A stretch of DNA of 13,116 bases from Candidatus Aminicenantota bacterium. Its GTDB lineage: Bacteria; Acidobacteriota; UBA4820; DSQY01. Position numbers and translations under genes: made by a program. Positions 6,223 to 12,794 of this stretch are shown piece by piece (positions within the stretch are counted from its first letter, which is position 1; every line of letters begins with the position of its first letter). The notes below the pieces were generated by a model that saw only the letters and a program-made list of their open reading frames with translations, searched no databases and was not told the DNA's origin. Location of the stretch: assembly GCA_027365515.1 (NCBI GenBank), contig DAHXMK010000062.1:1-13116 (forward strand), in the 5' to 3' direction.

Positions 6223-6887
6223 TTCTTGTTGTCATGAAGCCAGGTGGCAGTAACGCTCAGCATTACGGTGTATTGAAGAGCCCGAGCGTTGGAATTAAGC
6301 ACCTCAATGACAACAATGTAGGTGCGGCCCTTTTCAAGCCAGAAATCGTCACAATCTAGCGACAAGCCCTCTCTCTGGGGCAGAGGCCAGGCGATACCCT
6401 CTCGTGGTCGATAGGTTACTGTGCCTTGTTCAGTATGCGCTGTTGTCAATGGGCTCTCTCTGGCGGCTCGGCGACAATATGGAAACAGATCTACGTCATG
6501 TAGGTCAGTGGACAGGCTACCCAATGCTGTGTGAGACCAGTTAGACAGTGGTCGCTTCAGTTCCTTGATCATAGTGCCGTCTTGATAAACGGAGATCCTG
6601 ACCTTAGAGGCATTAATAGAGTCACAGAAGGGGTCGGTGGGTGGGACATTGGTGATTTCTAAGGAAACGCTGCCCTTAGAGTTATGCGGAACATGGAATG
6701 CATACTCGGCGCGGCTCGGTTTGTCAAAGCCAACCGGACCAAAGGAACAACGATAGTACTCGCACTGGTATTTGGCTTTCAACTCCGCTGGGCTCATTTG
6801 GAAATCAGTTGACTGCCGTCTTGTTACGCAGGATAGAAATACAATGATGGGAAGCGTAACAGTAACCAAGCGGCACATGCTCACCAT
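6210..6887 (-). CDS. Predicted lipoprotein of unknown function
   Basis: I do not recognise this 225-residue protein. The N-terminus MVSMCRLVTVTLPIIVFLSC has one Arg, a hydrophobic core and a cysteine at position 20 preceded by FLS. That is a plausible though not textbook lipobox, so it is probably exported and lipid-anchored. The mature part has several cysteines (YQCEYYRCSFG, DPFCDS, FPYCRR, LDCDDFW) and beta-rich, Tyr/Ser/Thr-rich segments, and no catalytic motif is seen. The frame is open to ATG 6929, but I choose ATG 6885-6887. GGAG lies 5 nt upstream and the signal peptide then starts properly, while the longer version would bury it. Its base composition is lower in GC than the flanks, like the neighbouring glycosylase-like gene. 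The two genes share the strand, with 164 nt between the stop and the next start. Confidence 0.7.
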   Translation of the reverse strand: MVSMCRLVTVTLPIIVFLSCVTRRQSTDFQMSPAELKAKYQCEYYRCSFGPVGFDKPSRAEYAFHVPHNSKGSVSLEITNVPPTDPFCDSINASKVRISVYQDGTMIKELKRPLSNWSHTALGSLSTDLHDVDLFPYCRRAARESPLTTAHTEQGTVTYRPREGIAWPLPQREGLSLDCDDFWLEKGRTYIVVIEVLNSNARALQYTVMLSVTATWLHDNKNITG

Positions 6888-6971
6888 GCGGTCTCCGTAA
6901 TCACTGGCTAAAACGGCGGCAGAAGCCATACCTCCAATGTCCCGACTCTATTCTTCCCGCTTGATGTTGTC

Positions 6972-7008
6972 AAACGCGGGCGGGAGTAGAATGCATCCGC
7001 CCGCGTTT
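6972..7008. terminator. Possible terminator hairpin upstream of lipoprotein gene
   Basis: A perfect 12-bp stem (6972-6983 AAACGCGGGCGG pairing with 6997-7008) has a 13-nt loop and ends in T4 on the plus strand. On the minus strand only three T residues follow. It could stop minus-strand transcripts that read through from miaB toward the lipoprotein gene, or plus-strand transcription. The TTCCCGC at 6953-6960 could pair with the GCGGG of the left arm and form a competing structure in the lipoprotein leader. Confidence 0.45.
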
Positions 7009-7037
7009 TGCGTTTACACTTGCGCGTGCCTTGCATC

Positions 7038-7130
7038 TTTCACCATTCACGAATCACCAGTCACGGATCACGAGTCACTTCACGCGCCTGCAACTTCTAA
7101 CTTCTCACTTCTCACGTCTAACTTTCTCAC
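7038..7130 (+). repeat. Two adjoining heptanucleotide repeat runs (copy 3)
   Basis: The first block is read as 7-mers from 7038: TTTCACC, ATTCACG, AATCACC, AGTCACG, GATCACG, AGTCACT (to 7079). All six have TCAC in the same register. The second block runs from 7095: TTCTAAC, TTCTCAC, TTCTCAC, GTCTAAC, then TTTCTCAC with one extra base (to 7130). The second block uses the words seen in reverse at 4770-4797. Non-coding heptamer runs of this type resemble in principle the short tandemly repeated repetitive (STRR) sequences known from cyanobacteria. Confidence 0.8.
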
Positions 7131-7236
7131 GCCCTGGAGCATGAGGACCATCCCAGCGCCCCAGTTTGGAACGAAATTCCCCCACTATGAGGGAATTGGC
7201 AGCAAATAGAAGGGGTTACGGCGGATGTCGGCGTCT

Positions 7237-7572
7237 CGGCAGGCCTTTCCGGCCCGATTTTGGAGCTTTTTGGGCGTTCGACAAGCCAAAAAATCCCGAT
7301 TGTGTCACTTGTCGAGGGCTCGACAAGCCAAGAAATCGCGATGGCGTCACTTGTCGAGGGCCCGACAAGCCAAGAAATCCCGATGGCGTCACTTGTCGGA
7401 GGCCCGACAAGCCGGAAAATCCCGATTGCGTCACTTGTCGGGGGCCCGACAAGCCGAGAAATCGCGATGGCGCCACTTGTCGAGGGCCCGACAAGCCGGG
7501 AAATCGCGATGGAAGAGCTTGTTGACCGCCCGAAAAACGGAGAAAACCAGCTTTTCTTGATTGGAAATTGGC
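7237..7572. repeat. 42-bp tandem array: six clear units plus a degenerate unit at each end
   Basis: CGACAAGCC recurs at 7279, 7321, 7363, 7405, 7447 and 7489, always exactly 42 bp apart. Degenerate units start at 7237 and 7531. Each of the five central units (7279-7488) has CGACAAG at positions 1-7 and its exact inverse CTTGTCG at positions 30-36, and both arms are invariant. At unit junctions the arms face each other across 6 nt (for example CTTGTCGAGGGCCCGACAAG), giving five hairpins at 7308-7327, 7350-7369, 7392-7411, 7434-7453 and 7476-7495. Variable positions in units 1-5 are 10, 11, 12, 18, 23, 25, 27, 37, 38 and 42, so they are spread 3/3/4 over the three codon phases. That argues against coding. 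Some units contain ATCGCGAT, an 8-bp palindrome. The array lies 78 bp beyond the end of miaB. Confidence 0.9.
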
Positions 7573-7649
7573 CGAAGGATTGGCCCGCCCGGCGGCAAAA
7601 CGGCGTTGGCGCGCCGCCATGGGCCTTTGCCCTGCATACGCTTTAGTTT

Positions 7650-8990
7650 TCACGCTTTACATTTTGCGCCTGGCGCTTCATTCTTTGCGGTGACGGCCTT
7701 GCCGAAAAGCGAGTTGGCTCCGGCTCGTTCGACTGTTACTTGAAGATAGGTGTTTACGGACGGTTGGCCGGTTGAGGTGAAGTTGACGACTTTATTGTCG
7801 CCGGATCGGCCCATCCACTCCGTCCCGCGTTTGCTCCGCCCCTCCACGAGGACTTCGATCGTTCTTCCCGCGAAGGCCTTCAAGCGCCTTGTTTGAATCG
7901 GCAACTGCGCATCGAGAAGGCGCTGGTGGCGCTCCCTCGCGACTTCGCCGGCGACAGGCTCGGCTTTGGCCGCCGGCGTGCCGGGCCTCGGCGAGTACCG
8001 GAACGAGAATATGGCGTCGTACTCCGCTTCGCGGACGACTTCCAGCGTTTCGAGAAAATCCTCTTCGGTTTCGCCGGGGAAGCCGACGATGACGTCGGTG
8101 CTCAAAGCGATGTCGGGGACGCGGGAACGGATCTGACGGACAAGGTCCAAGTACCATTCCTTGTCGTACTGGCGCCGCATCGCTTTCAGGATCTTGGTGG
8201 AACCCGACTGCAATGGCAGGTGAAGGTAGTGGCAGATGTTGGGCCGCTCCGCCATGAGAAGGGCCGCTTCCAGCGGGAAGTGGCGCGGGTGGCTCGTCGT
8301 GAACCTGAGCCTCTTCACTCCTTCAACGCCGCTGACGGCTTCCAAAAGATCAGCGAAGCCTTTTGTCGCCCCATCCTTCCAGCAGTTGACGTTCTGCCCC
8401 AGAAGCTCGATTTCGGTGAAGCCCGAATCCACCGCCTCCCTGGTTTCGGAGAGAATGCTTTCGAGAGGCCTGTAGATTTCCCTGCCGCGAGTGAATGGCA
8501 CAATGCAGTAGGCGCACTTCTTGCTGCACCCCTCCATGACGGTGACGAATGCCTTGACCGGATGGCTGCGGCTGATCTTTCCTCCGGGGTAGAGGACCGA
8601 GTCGTCGCGGAATTCCGCCTCAAGCGCTTTCTGGTGCCGCGCCTGTTCGAGAAGTTCCGGCAGATGCATGATGGACCTCGGCCCCATGACGAGATCAACG
8701 TACGGCGCGCGGCTGAAGATGGCGGCCTTCTCCTGTTGCGCGACGCAGCCGACGACGCCGAGCACCTTCAGCTTGTTCTTCTTAAGGGGCCTCAGCCTTC
8801 CAAGCTCAGTGAAGACCTTGTTCTCGGGGCCTTCGCGCACCGAACAGGTGTTAAGGAGGATCACCTCGGCTTCGTCCTCGCTCGGCGTGGGCTCGTAACC
8901 GAGGTCCATCAGAGTCCCGGCAAGCTTGTCGCTGTCCAGGACGTTCATCTGGCATCCCCACGTCTTGATCAAGAACTTCGGCTTCGCCAT
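7650..8990 (-). CDS. miaB: tRNA-2-methylthio-N6-dimethylallyladenosine synthase MiaB
   Basis: MiaB is a radical SAM methylthiotransferase that turns i6A37 of tRNAs reading UNN codons into ms2i6A37. The 446-residue protein has the full layout. The N-terminal UPF0004 domain has its three cluster cysteines in GCQMN (C13), NTCSVRE (C49) and GCVAQQ (C82). The radical SAM motif CSKKCAYC gives C155, C159 and C162, followed by PFTRGRE. Later segments include LLGQNVNCW, LPLQSGS and DVIVGFPGETEEDF. A C-terminal TRAM domain lies from about residue 375 (IEVLVEGRSKRG, then GRSGDNKVVNF). The SVRE and GQNVN segments fit MiaB better than MtaB or RimO. The frame extends to 9032, but ATG 8988-8990 has GGAG 7 nt upstream and matches the family start. 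It appears to be monocistronic, with the repeat array downstream. Confidence 0.95.
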   Translation of the reverse strand: MAKPKFLIKTWGCQMNVLDSDKLAGTLMDLGYEPTPSEDEAEVILLNTCSVREGPENKVFTELGRLRPLKKNKLKVLGVVGCVAQQEKAAIFSRAPYVDLVMGPRSIMHLPELLEQARHQKALEAEFRDDSVLYPGGKISRSHPVKAFVTVMEGCSKKCAYCIVPFTRGREIYRPLESILSETREAVDSGFTEIELLGQNVNCWKDGATKGFADLLEAVSGVEGVKRLRFTTSHPRHFPLEAALLMAERPNICHYLHLPLQSGSTKILKAMRRQYDKEWYLDLVRQIRSRVPDIALSTDVIVGFPGETEEDFLETLEVVREAEYDAIFSFRYSPRPGTPAAKAEPVAGEVARERHQRLLDAQLPIQTRRLKAFAGRTIEVLVEGRSKRGTEWMGRSGDNKVVNFTSTGQPSVNTYLQVTVERAGANSLFGKAVTAKNEAPGAKCKA

Positions 8991-9270
8991 TAATACTCCA
9001 GTCCGCATATTAAACCATGACAATAGATTCACGACCAGTGGGACGGGATGGTTGCTTCAATAGGAAGATTTACGGCAAGCGCTCACTGGGACTGATAATT
9101 GACGGGGACGCGGCGTTGCCTTAATGGCTCTGGCGAGAGTCCCATTGCCATGTAGGAGGCCGCGGTTTTTGCAGTGAAGGAGGCCTTGGGGCCAAGGTAC
9201 TGGTTTGCGGCGGCTATGCCACCTGGCGAGACTAGGGACGTTTCTGTACAATAAATGCAAGGAGGAGATG

Positions 9271-9462
9271 ATGAGCAAGAAACCATTTACCTGGTTGGCT
9301 GTCGTTGCACTGGCGCTTGTCTGCATCGCCCACGCGGCAAGGTTCGCGATGGGGTTGAAAGTGACCGTCGGTTCGCTGGACATCCCGCTCTGGATGAGCG
9401 GGGTGGCGGCCGTTGCGGCCGCGCTGGTGGCCGTCATGGTGGCCCGCGAAGCCAAGCGGTGA
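9271..9462 (+). CDS. Small two-helix membrane protein of unknown function
   Basis: This 63-residue protein, MSKKPFTWL and onward, has a hydrophobic helix at about 7-24, a short polar part (RFAMGLKVTVGSLDIPLWMS) and a second hydrophobic helix at about 42-57. It ends in a basic tail REAKR. The pattern of helix, GLKVTVG..DIPLWMSG and helix resembles small uncharacterised membrane proteins common in Proteobacteria, as I recall them, but no function is known to me. AAGGAGG at 9259-9265 is a near-perfect ribosome binding site. ATG 9271 gives a 5-nt spacer and the adjacent ATG 9268 only 2 nt, so I choose 9271. It stands alone between miaB (divergent) and the glycan operon. A weak -10-like TACAAT lies at 9247-9252. 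Confidence 0.8.
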   Translation: MSKKPFTWLAVVALALVCIAHAARFAMGLKVTVGSLDIPLWMSGVAAVAAALVAVMVAREAKR

Positions 9463-9588
9463 TTAACGTTTTGTAAACCAGTGCCCAAATACGGGATAAA
9501 TGGATGCTTCCTGTCATGGCCGCTATCTAGGCAATCCGAGGTCTAACATCTCTTAGGCCAAAGCTGGGCCCGCCTTTCAGTCCAACCG

Positions 9589-9597
9589 TGATATGAT
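9589..9597 (+). promoter_or_regulatory. Candidate extended -10 promoter for glycan operon
   Basis: TGATATGAT is an extended -10 element (TGN followed by TATGAT, 5 of 6 matches to TATAAT) with no clear -35. It would start transcription near 9603-9605, just ahead of the GAGGG site and the GTG start at 9617. The alternative ATG start (9593-9595) lies inside this hexamer, so promoter and upstream start exclude each other. Confidence 0.35.
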
Positions 9598-9616
9598 AAA
9601 GCCTTGCGAGGGCGCA

Positions 9617-11071
9617 GTGCTGAAATCATATCGCAGGCTCTACAATATCTGGTGCGTGCTCGTTGACGGAGGCTGTACGGTCCTTGCTTTTTTCTCGGCC
9701 TATACTTTGCGCGTTTGGGCGATGCCGCTGTCTTTCCCATCGTTAAGCCAGCGAATCATCTTCGGCTGGGAGCTCTACCTGCCTGTATTTTTTCTCTGCG
9801 CTTTCGCTGTCCTGACATCGTTCTTTGCGTTGGGTTCATACAAATTGCCGCCAGGCAGGAGCTTAATTGACATTTTATGGGGGAATATAAAGGTAATTGC
9901 CGTGGCGGTGTTGCTAATATTGGCCGTTGCCGCCGCGCTGAGGCTTGATTATCTTTCCAGGCTCTTTGTTATCCTCTTCCTGGCTTCGTTCCTGTTGTTC
10001 TCAACGGTTGCAAAAACGCTGGTTTCAAGATGGTTCAAGGCAAGCGCGAACGCTGGGCGGTACAACCGGATGTTGCTGCTCGTGGGGGCGGACTCCCACG
10101 CCAGGCAGGTGGCGGAGACCTTCCTTAGAAACCAGGAACTTGGAATTTCGCTGAGGGGTTTCCTCTGTCCCGACAAGGGCGTTGATGAAGCAGACGTGGA
10201 GCGGCTTGAGAAGCTCGGTCTGCCGCGTATGGGGTATGCCTCGGAGTTGCCGAGGCTCCTTCAGCGCGAAGTCATAGACGGCGTCCTCTTTGCAGGGGAG
10301 GCCAGGACAATGGACCGTAAACTTTTCGAGGAGCTTTGCATAAGCTGCGAGGATACGGGCGTTGACGTCTTGCTGCCGGTCAACCCCTTTCCTCACCTTA
10401 TAGCCAAATGTGGCCTCGAAAGGATCGAGGATCTTTCGCTGCTTAGCTTCACGACCATACCGCATAATCAGGTCGCCCTGTTTCTAAAGCGGGCACTTGA
10501 CACGGCGGGGGCTTTCCTCGGGTTGCTCCTTCTTTTCCCGCTTCTGCTGATCGTAGCCGCGCTGGTGAAGCTGACTAGCCGCGGGCCAGTATTCTTCACG
10601 CAAGAGAGAGTCGGGCTCAGGGGACGGCTATTCAGGCTCGCGAAATTCAGGACCATGGTGGCCGACGCCGAAGAGCGGCTTGATGAGTTGCAGGAGATGA
10701 ACGAAGCCGATGGCCCGGTTTTTAAAATACGGAACGATCCCCGCGTGACTCCGCTCGGCCGGTTTCTTCGCAGAAGTTCCATAGACGAGCTTCCGCAGTT
10801 ATGGTGCGTCCTGAAGGGGGAGATGTCCATGGTTGGCCCAAGGCCACCAATCCCTTCAGAGGTGGCGAAGTACGAAATATGGCAAAGGCGCAGGCTCTCG
10901 ATGAGGCCCGGCCTTACTTGCCTTTGGCAAGTTTCCGGGCGCAGTGAGCTTGGATTCGACACCTGGATGAAGCTTGACCTTCAATACATAGACAACTGGT
11001 CATTAGGACTGGACCTGCGGATTCTTCTCAAGACGATTCCCGCCGTACTGACGGGCAAGGGAGCGGCCTGA
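9617..11071 (+). CDS. Polyprenyl-phosphate sugar-1-phosphate transferase (WcaJ/exopolysaccharide type)
   Basis: This enzyme starts surface glycan assembly by moving a sugar-1-phosphate from a UDP-sugar to undecaprenyl phosphate at the inner membrane. The roughly 484-residue protein has four to five N-terminal membrane segments (to about residue 135). A soluble Rossmann-like domain beginning LLLVGADSHA (about 152-162) comes next, then a further hydrophobic hairpin at about 300-318. The C-terminal bacterial sugar transferase domain shows GPVFFTQERVG, KFRTM (343-347), a DELPQLW segment with the catalytic Asp-Glu pair (390-391), GEMSMVGPRP and RPGLTCLWQVSGR. This is the long WcaJ-like form, not the short ExoY form. 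The start is ambiguous. GTG 9617 has GAGGG 4-5 nt upstream, while ATG 9593 lacks a site and would add eight residues. The sugar cannot be told from the sequence. The next gene begins 2 nt after the stop. Confidence 0.9.
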   Translation: MLKSYRRLYNIWCVLVDGGCTVLAFFSAYTLRVWAMPLSFPSLSQRIIFGWELYLPVFFLCAFAVLTSFFALGSYKLPPGRSLIDILWGNIKVIAVAVLLILAVAAALRLDYLSRLFVILFLASFLLFSTVAKTLVSRWFKASANAGRYNRMLLLVGADSHARQVAETFLRNQELGISLRGFLCPDKGVDEADVERLEKLGLPRMGYASELPRLLQREVIDGVLFAGEARTMDRKLFEELCISCEDTGVDVLLPVNPFPHLIAKCGLERIEDLSLLSFTTIPHNQVALFLKRALDTAGAFLGLLLLFPLLLIVAALVKLTSRGPVFFTQERVGLRGRLFRLAKFRTMVADAEERLDELQEMNEADGPVFKIRNDPRVTPLGRFLRRSSIDELPQLWCVLKGEMSMVGPRPPIPSEVAKYEIWQRRRLSMRPGLTCLWQVSGRSELGFDTWMKLDLQYIDNWSLGLDLRILLKTIPAVLTGKGAA

Positions 11072-11072
11072 A

Positions 11073-12794
11073 GTGAGCCGCCGTCGGCAGAGCCTTCGCG
11101 ATGGCTTCTCCTCGCGGCCGCTTGTATGGGCGGCCGCCGGGATTTTGTTGCTTCTCTATTTCGGCGGGCTCGGCTCGGTCCCGCTTCTCGAACCAGACGA
11201 AGGCCGCTACACGGAGATCCCGCGTGAGATGATCAAGGGAGGGGATTGGGTCCTTCCGCATCTCGACGGTGTCCTCTATTTCGAGAAACCGCCGCTCAAC
11301 TACTGGATGACGGCCGCGTCACTCGAGGTGTTCGGGCTCACTCCATTCGCGACGCGTTTTCCGAACGCCGTCATAGGGCTTGCGGGAGTGATCCTGGCGT
11401 GGGTGCTGGGACGGAAGATGGGCGGAGCCAGAAGTGGATTGCTATCCGCCGCCATCCTCGCGACCTCCCCTCTATATCTCGCCATGGCGCACATCGCGAC
11501 GCTCGATATGAGCGTCGGCTTCTTCGTGGCCGCGGCGCTCTGCTGCTTCTGGTTCGCTCAAAGCGGCGGCGGGGAGGATGGCTGGCGCGCAAAAGCGCCC
11601 TGGTGGGGACTTTTCCTCTTTTCGGCGCTGGCGGTTATGTCGAAGGGGCTGATCGGCCTTCTTCTGCCCTGCGCGATCATCGGGCTTTTCATTCTCTCTA
11701 CTTGGCGGTGGGAGATTTTCAAGAGCGTCCCCTGGTTTAGCGGAACGGCGTTGTTTCTGGCCGTGGCGTTGCCGTGGCACCTGCTCGCGGCCTCTCGCAA
11801 CGGCAAGTTCATTGATATCTATATCGTAAGGGAACATTTTCTCAGGTACCTGACCCCTGTTTCGGACAGGCAGGAACCGTGGTGGTTCTTCATACCGGTT
11901 CTCGTCGTGGGGCTCATGCCTTGGAGCGGAACATGGCCGGCGCTCGCAAGATTGTGGCCTGGCAAGCTGGAGTCGCTGCGCAAAGAGAATAGCAACCTCC
12001 TTTTCCTTGCCTTGTGGGCGGCCTTCATTTTCGTTTTCTTTTCGGCATCGAGTTCAAAGCTCATTCCATACATGGTGCCGGCGCTCTGGCCGCTGGCGGT
12101 TCTGCTTGGCTCCGCGCTTGATTCCGTCTGGGAGCACAAAGCGTCCGAAACCGGATGGGGCTTGAGATCGTTCGCGGCTCTAGCGGCGCTGGCGTGGGTA
12201 GCCGCGGGCGCGGCCTTCGTCTGGATCGGGCTTGGAAAAGTGCCCAGACTTTCCGAGTGGGAGCATCCGTTGTACGGTTTGGTTCTGTTCGGATGTCTGC
12301 TGGCTGTGGTGGCGGCCTTCGCGGCCTCTTTCTGGCTGATGGGCGATTTGAGGCGTGGGGCGGTTTTTCTAGGTATGGCGGCGGCGCTCTTCTTCGGCGC
12401 GCTTTGGGCCTCGGCGCCTCAAGTTCAGACGGGACGGGACGTCAGGGGCATGGCCAGTTACCTCGATACTCATTTGAAGGCGGGGGACGGCCTTTACAGC
12501 TTCAACTACTACCCGCAGACGCTTCCGGTCTATCTGCGGCGCGAAATCGGCGTCGTCGCGTTTCAGGGGGAGCTGGAGTTCGGCGTCTCGCAGCTCCCGG
12601 ACAAGGAGCGGTCCGAGCGCTTTCCCTCCGCGGCCGAATTCAAGCCCATCTGGGATTCAAGCAAGCGCGTCTACCTGGTGACCGATCGCGAATCACTGCC
12701 CGTAATGGAACGGGACGGGCTCGGCCATTATACGATTCTGGCCGAGCGAAGCATCGTCCTCCTTCTAACCAACAGGCCTTTGGAAAATGGCTGA
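11073..12794 (+). CDS. PMT/ArnT-like membrane glycosyltransferase (GT39/GT83 type)
   Basis: Such enzymes move a sugar from a polyprenyl-phosphate donor to an acceptor on the outer face of the inner membrane (lipid A, glycan or protein). The 573-residue protein has an N-terminal helix, then the first periplasmic loop EPDEGRYTEIPREM with the acidic pair D42/E43 typical of the fold. YFEKPPLNYW follows at 69-78. It has roughly ten or more hydrophobic helices and a C-terminal soluble part of about 130 residues with YSFNYYPQTLPVY. These motifs match the ArnT/dolichyl-phosphate-mannose-protein mannosyltransferase superfamily, and the sugar and acceptor are not evident. The start is GTG 11073-11075, 1 nt after the preceding stop, with AAGGGAG 9 nt upstream. 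Its stop overlaps the start of the next gene by 8 nt, so the two are likely coupled. It is probably not a true ArnT, because no other arn gene is near. Confidence 0.88.
   Translation: MSRRRQSLRDGFSSRPLVWAAAGILLLLYFGGLGSVPLLEPDEGRYTEIPREMIKGGDWVLPHLDGVLYFEKPPLNYWMTAASLEVFGLTPFATRFPNAVIGLAGVILAWVLGRKMGGARSGLLSAAILATSPLYLAMAHIATLDMSVGFFVAAALCCFWFAQSGGGEDGWRAKAPWWGLFLFSALAVMSKGLIGLLLPCAIIGLFILSTWRWEIFKSVPWFSGTALFLAVALPWHLLAASRNGKFIDIYIVREHFLRYLTPVSDRQEPWWFFIPVLVVGLMPWSGTWPALARLWPGKLESLRKENSNLLFLALWAAFIFVFFSASSSKLIPYMVPALWPLAVLLGSALDSVWEHKASETGWGLRSFAALAALAWVAAGAAFVWIGLGKVPRLSEWEHPLYGLVLFGCLLAVVAAFAASFWLMGDLRRGAVFLGMAAALFFGALWASAPQVQTGRDVRGMASYLDTHLKAGDGLYSFNYYPQTLPVYLRREIGVVAFQGELEFGVSQLPDKERSERFPSAAEFKPIWDSSKRVYLVTDRESLPVMERDGLGHYTILAERSIVLLLTNRPLENG

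Larger units (their letters stand above)
6888..7649. other. 762-bp stretch without a convincing gene, filled with repeats
   Basis: Between the lipoprotein start and the miaB stop there is, in order, a 12-bp-stem hairpin (6972-7008), two adjoining heptamer runs (7038-7130) and the 42-bp tandem array (7237-7572). Open frames exist in several phases over the array because 42 is a multiple of three. None shows protein-like features or a codon-phase bias in its substitutions. Confidence 0.65.

Noticed and set aside
7237..7572. CRISPR array
   Set aside because: The roughly 20-nt palindromes are spaced by 22 nt, but the intervening sequence is itself conserved between units, so there are no unique spacers. 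No cas gene is present in the window.
7216..7653. 145-codon minus-strand frame across the 42-bp array, starting with a GTG that overlaps the miaB stop codon
   Set aside because: Frames are open in several phases only because the unit is a multiple of three. The variable positions show no codon-phase bias, and no ribosome binding site is close. Translational coupling to miaB cannot be wholly excluded, but coding is unlikely.
7893..8993. 366-codon frame antisense to miaB
   Set aside because: It mirrors the MiaB coding sequence in a GC-rich genome, where antisense frames stay open by codon bias. There is no independent evidence for it.
9057..9488. 143-codon minus-strand frame between miaB and the glycan operon
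   Set aside because: It is antisense to the small membrane protein, which has a near-perfect ribosome binding site and convincing helices.
4663..9592. tRNA or other known RNA genes in the intergenic stretches
   Set aside because: I looked for cloverleaf arms and T-loop consensus in the gaps and found none. The hairpins seen do not match a known RNA family I can name.
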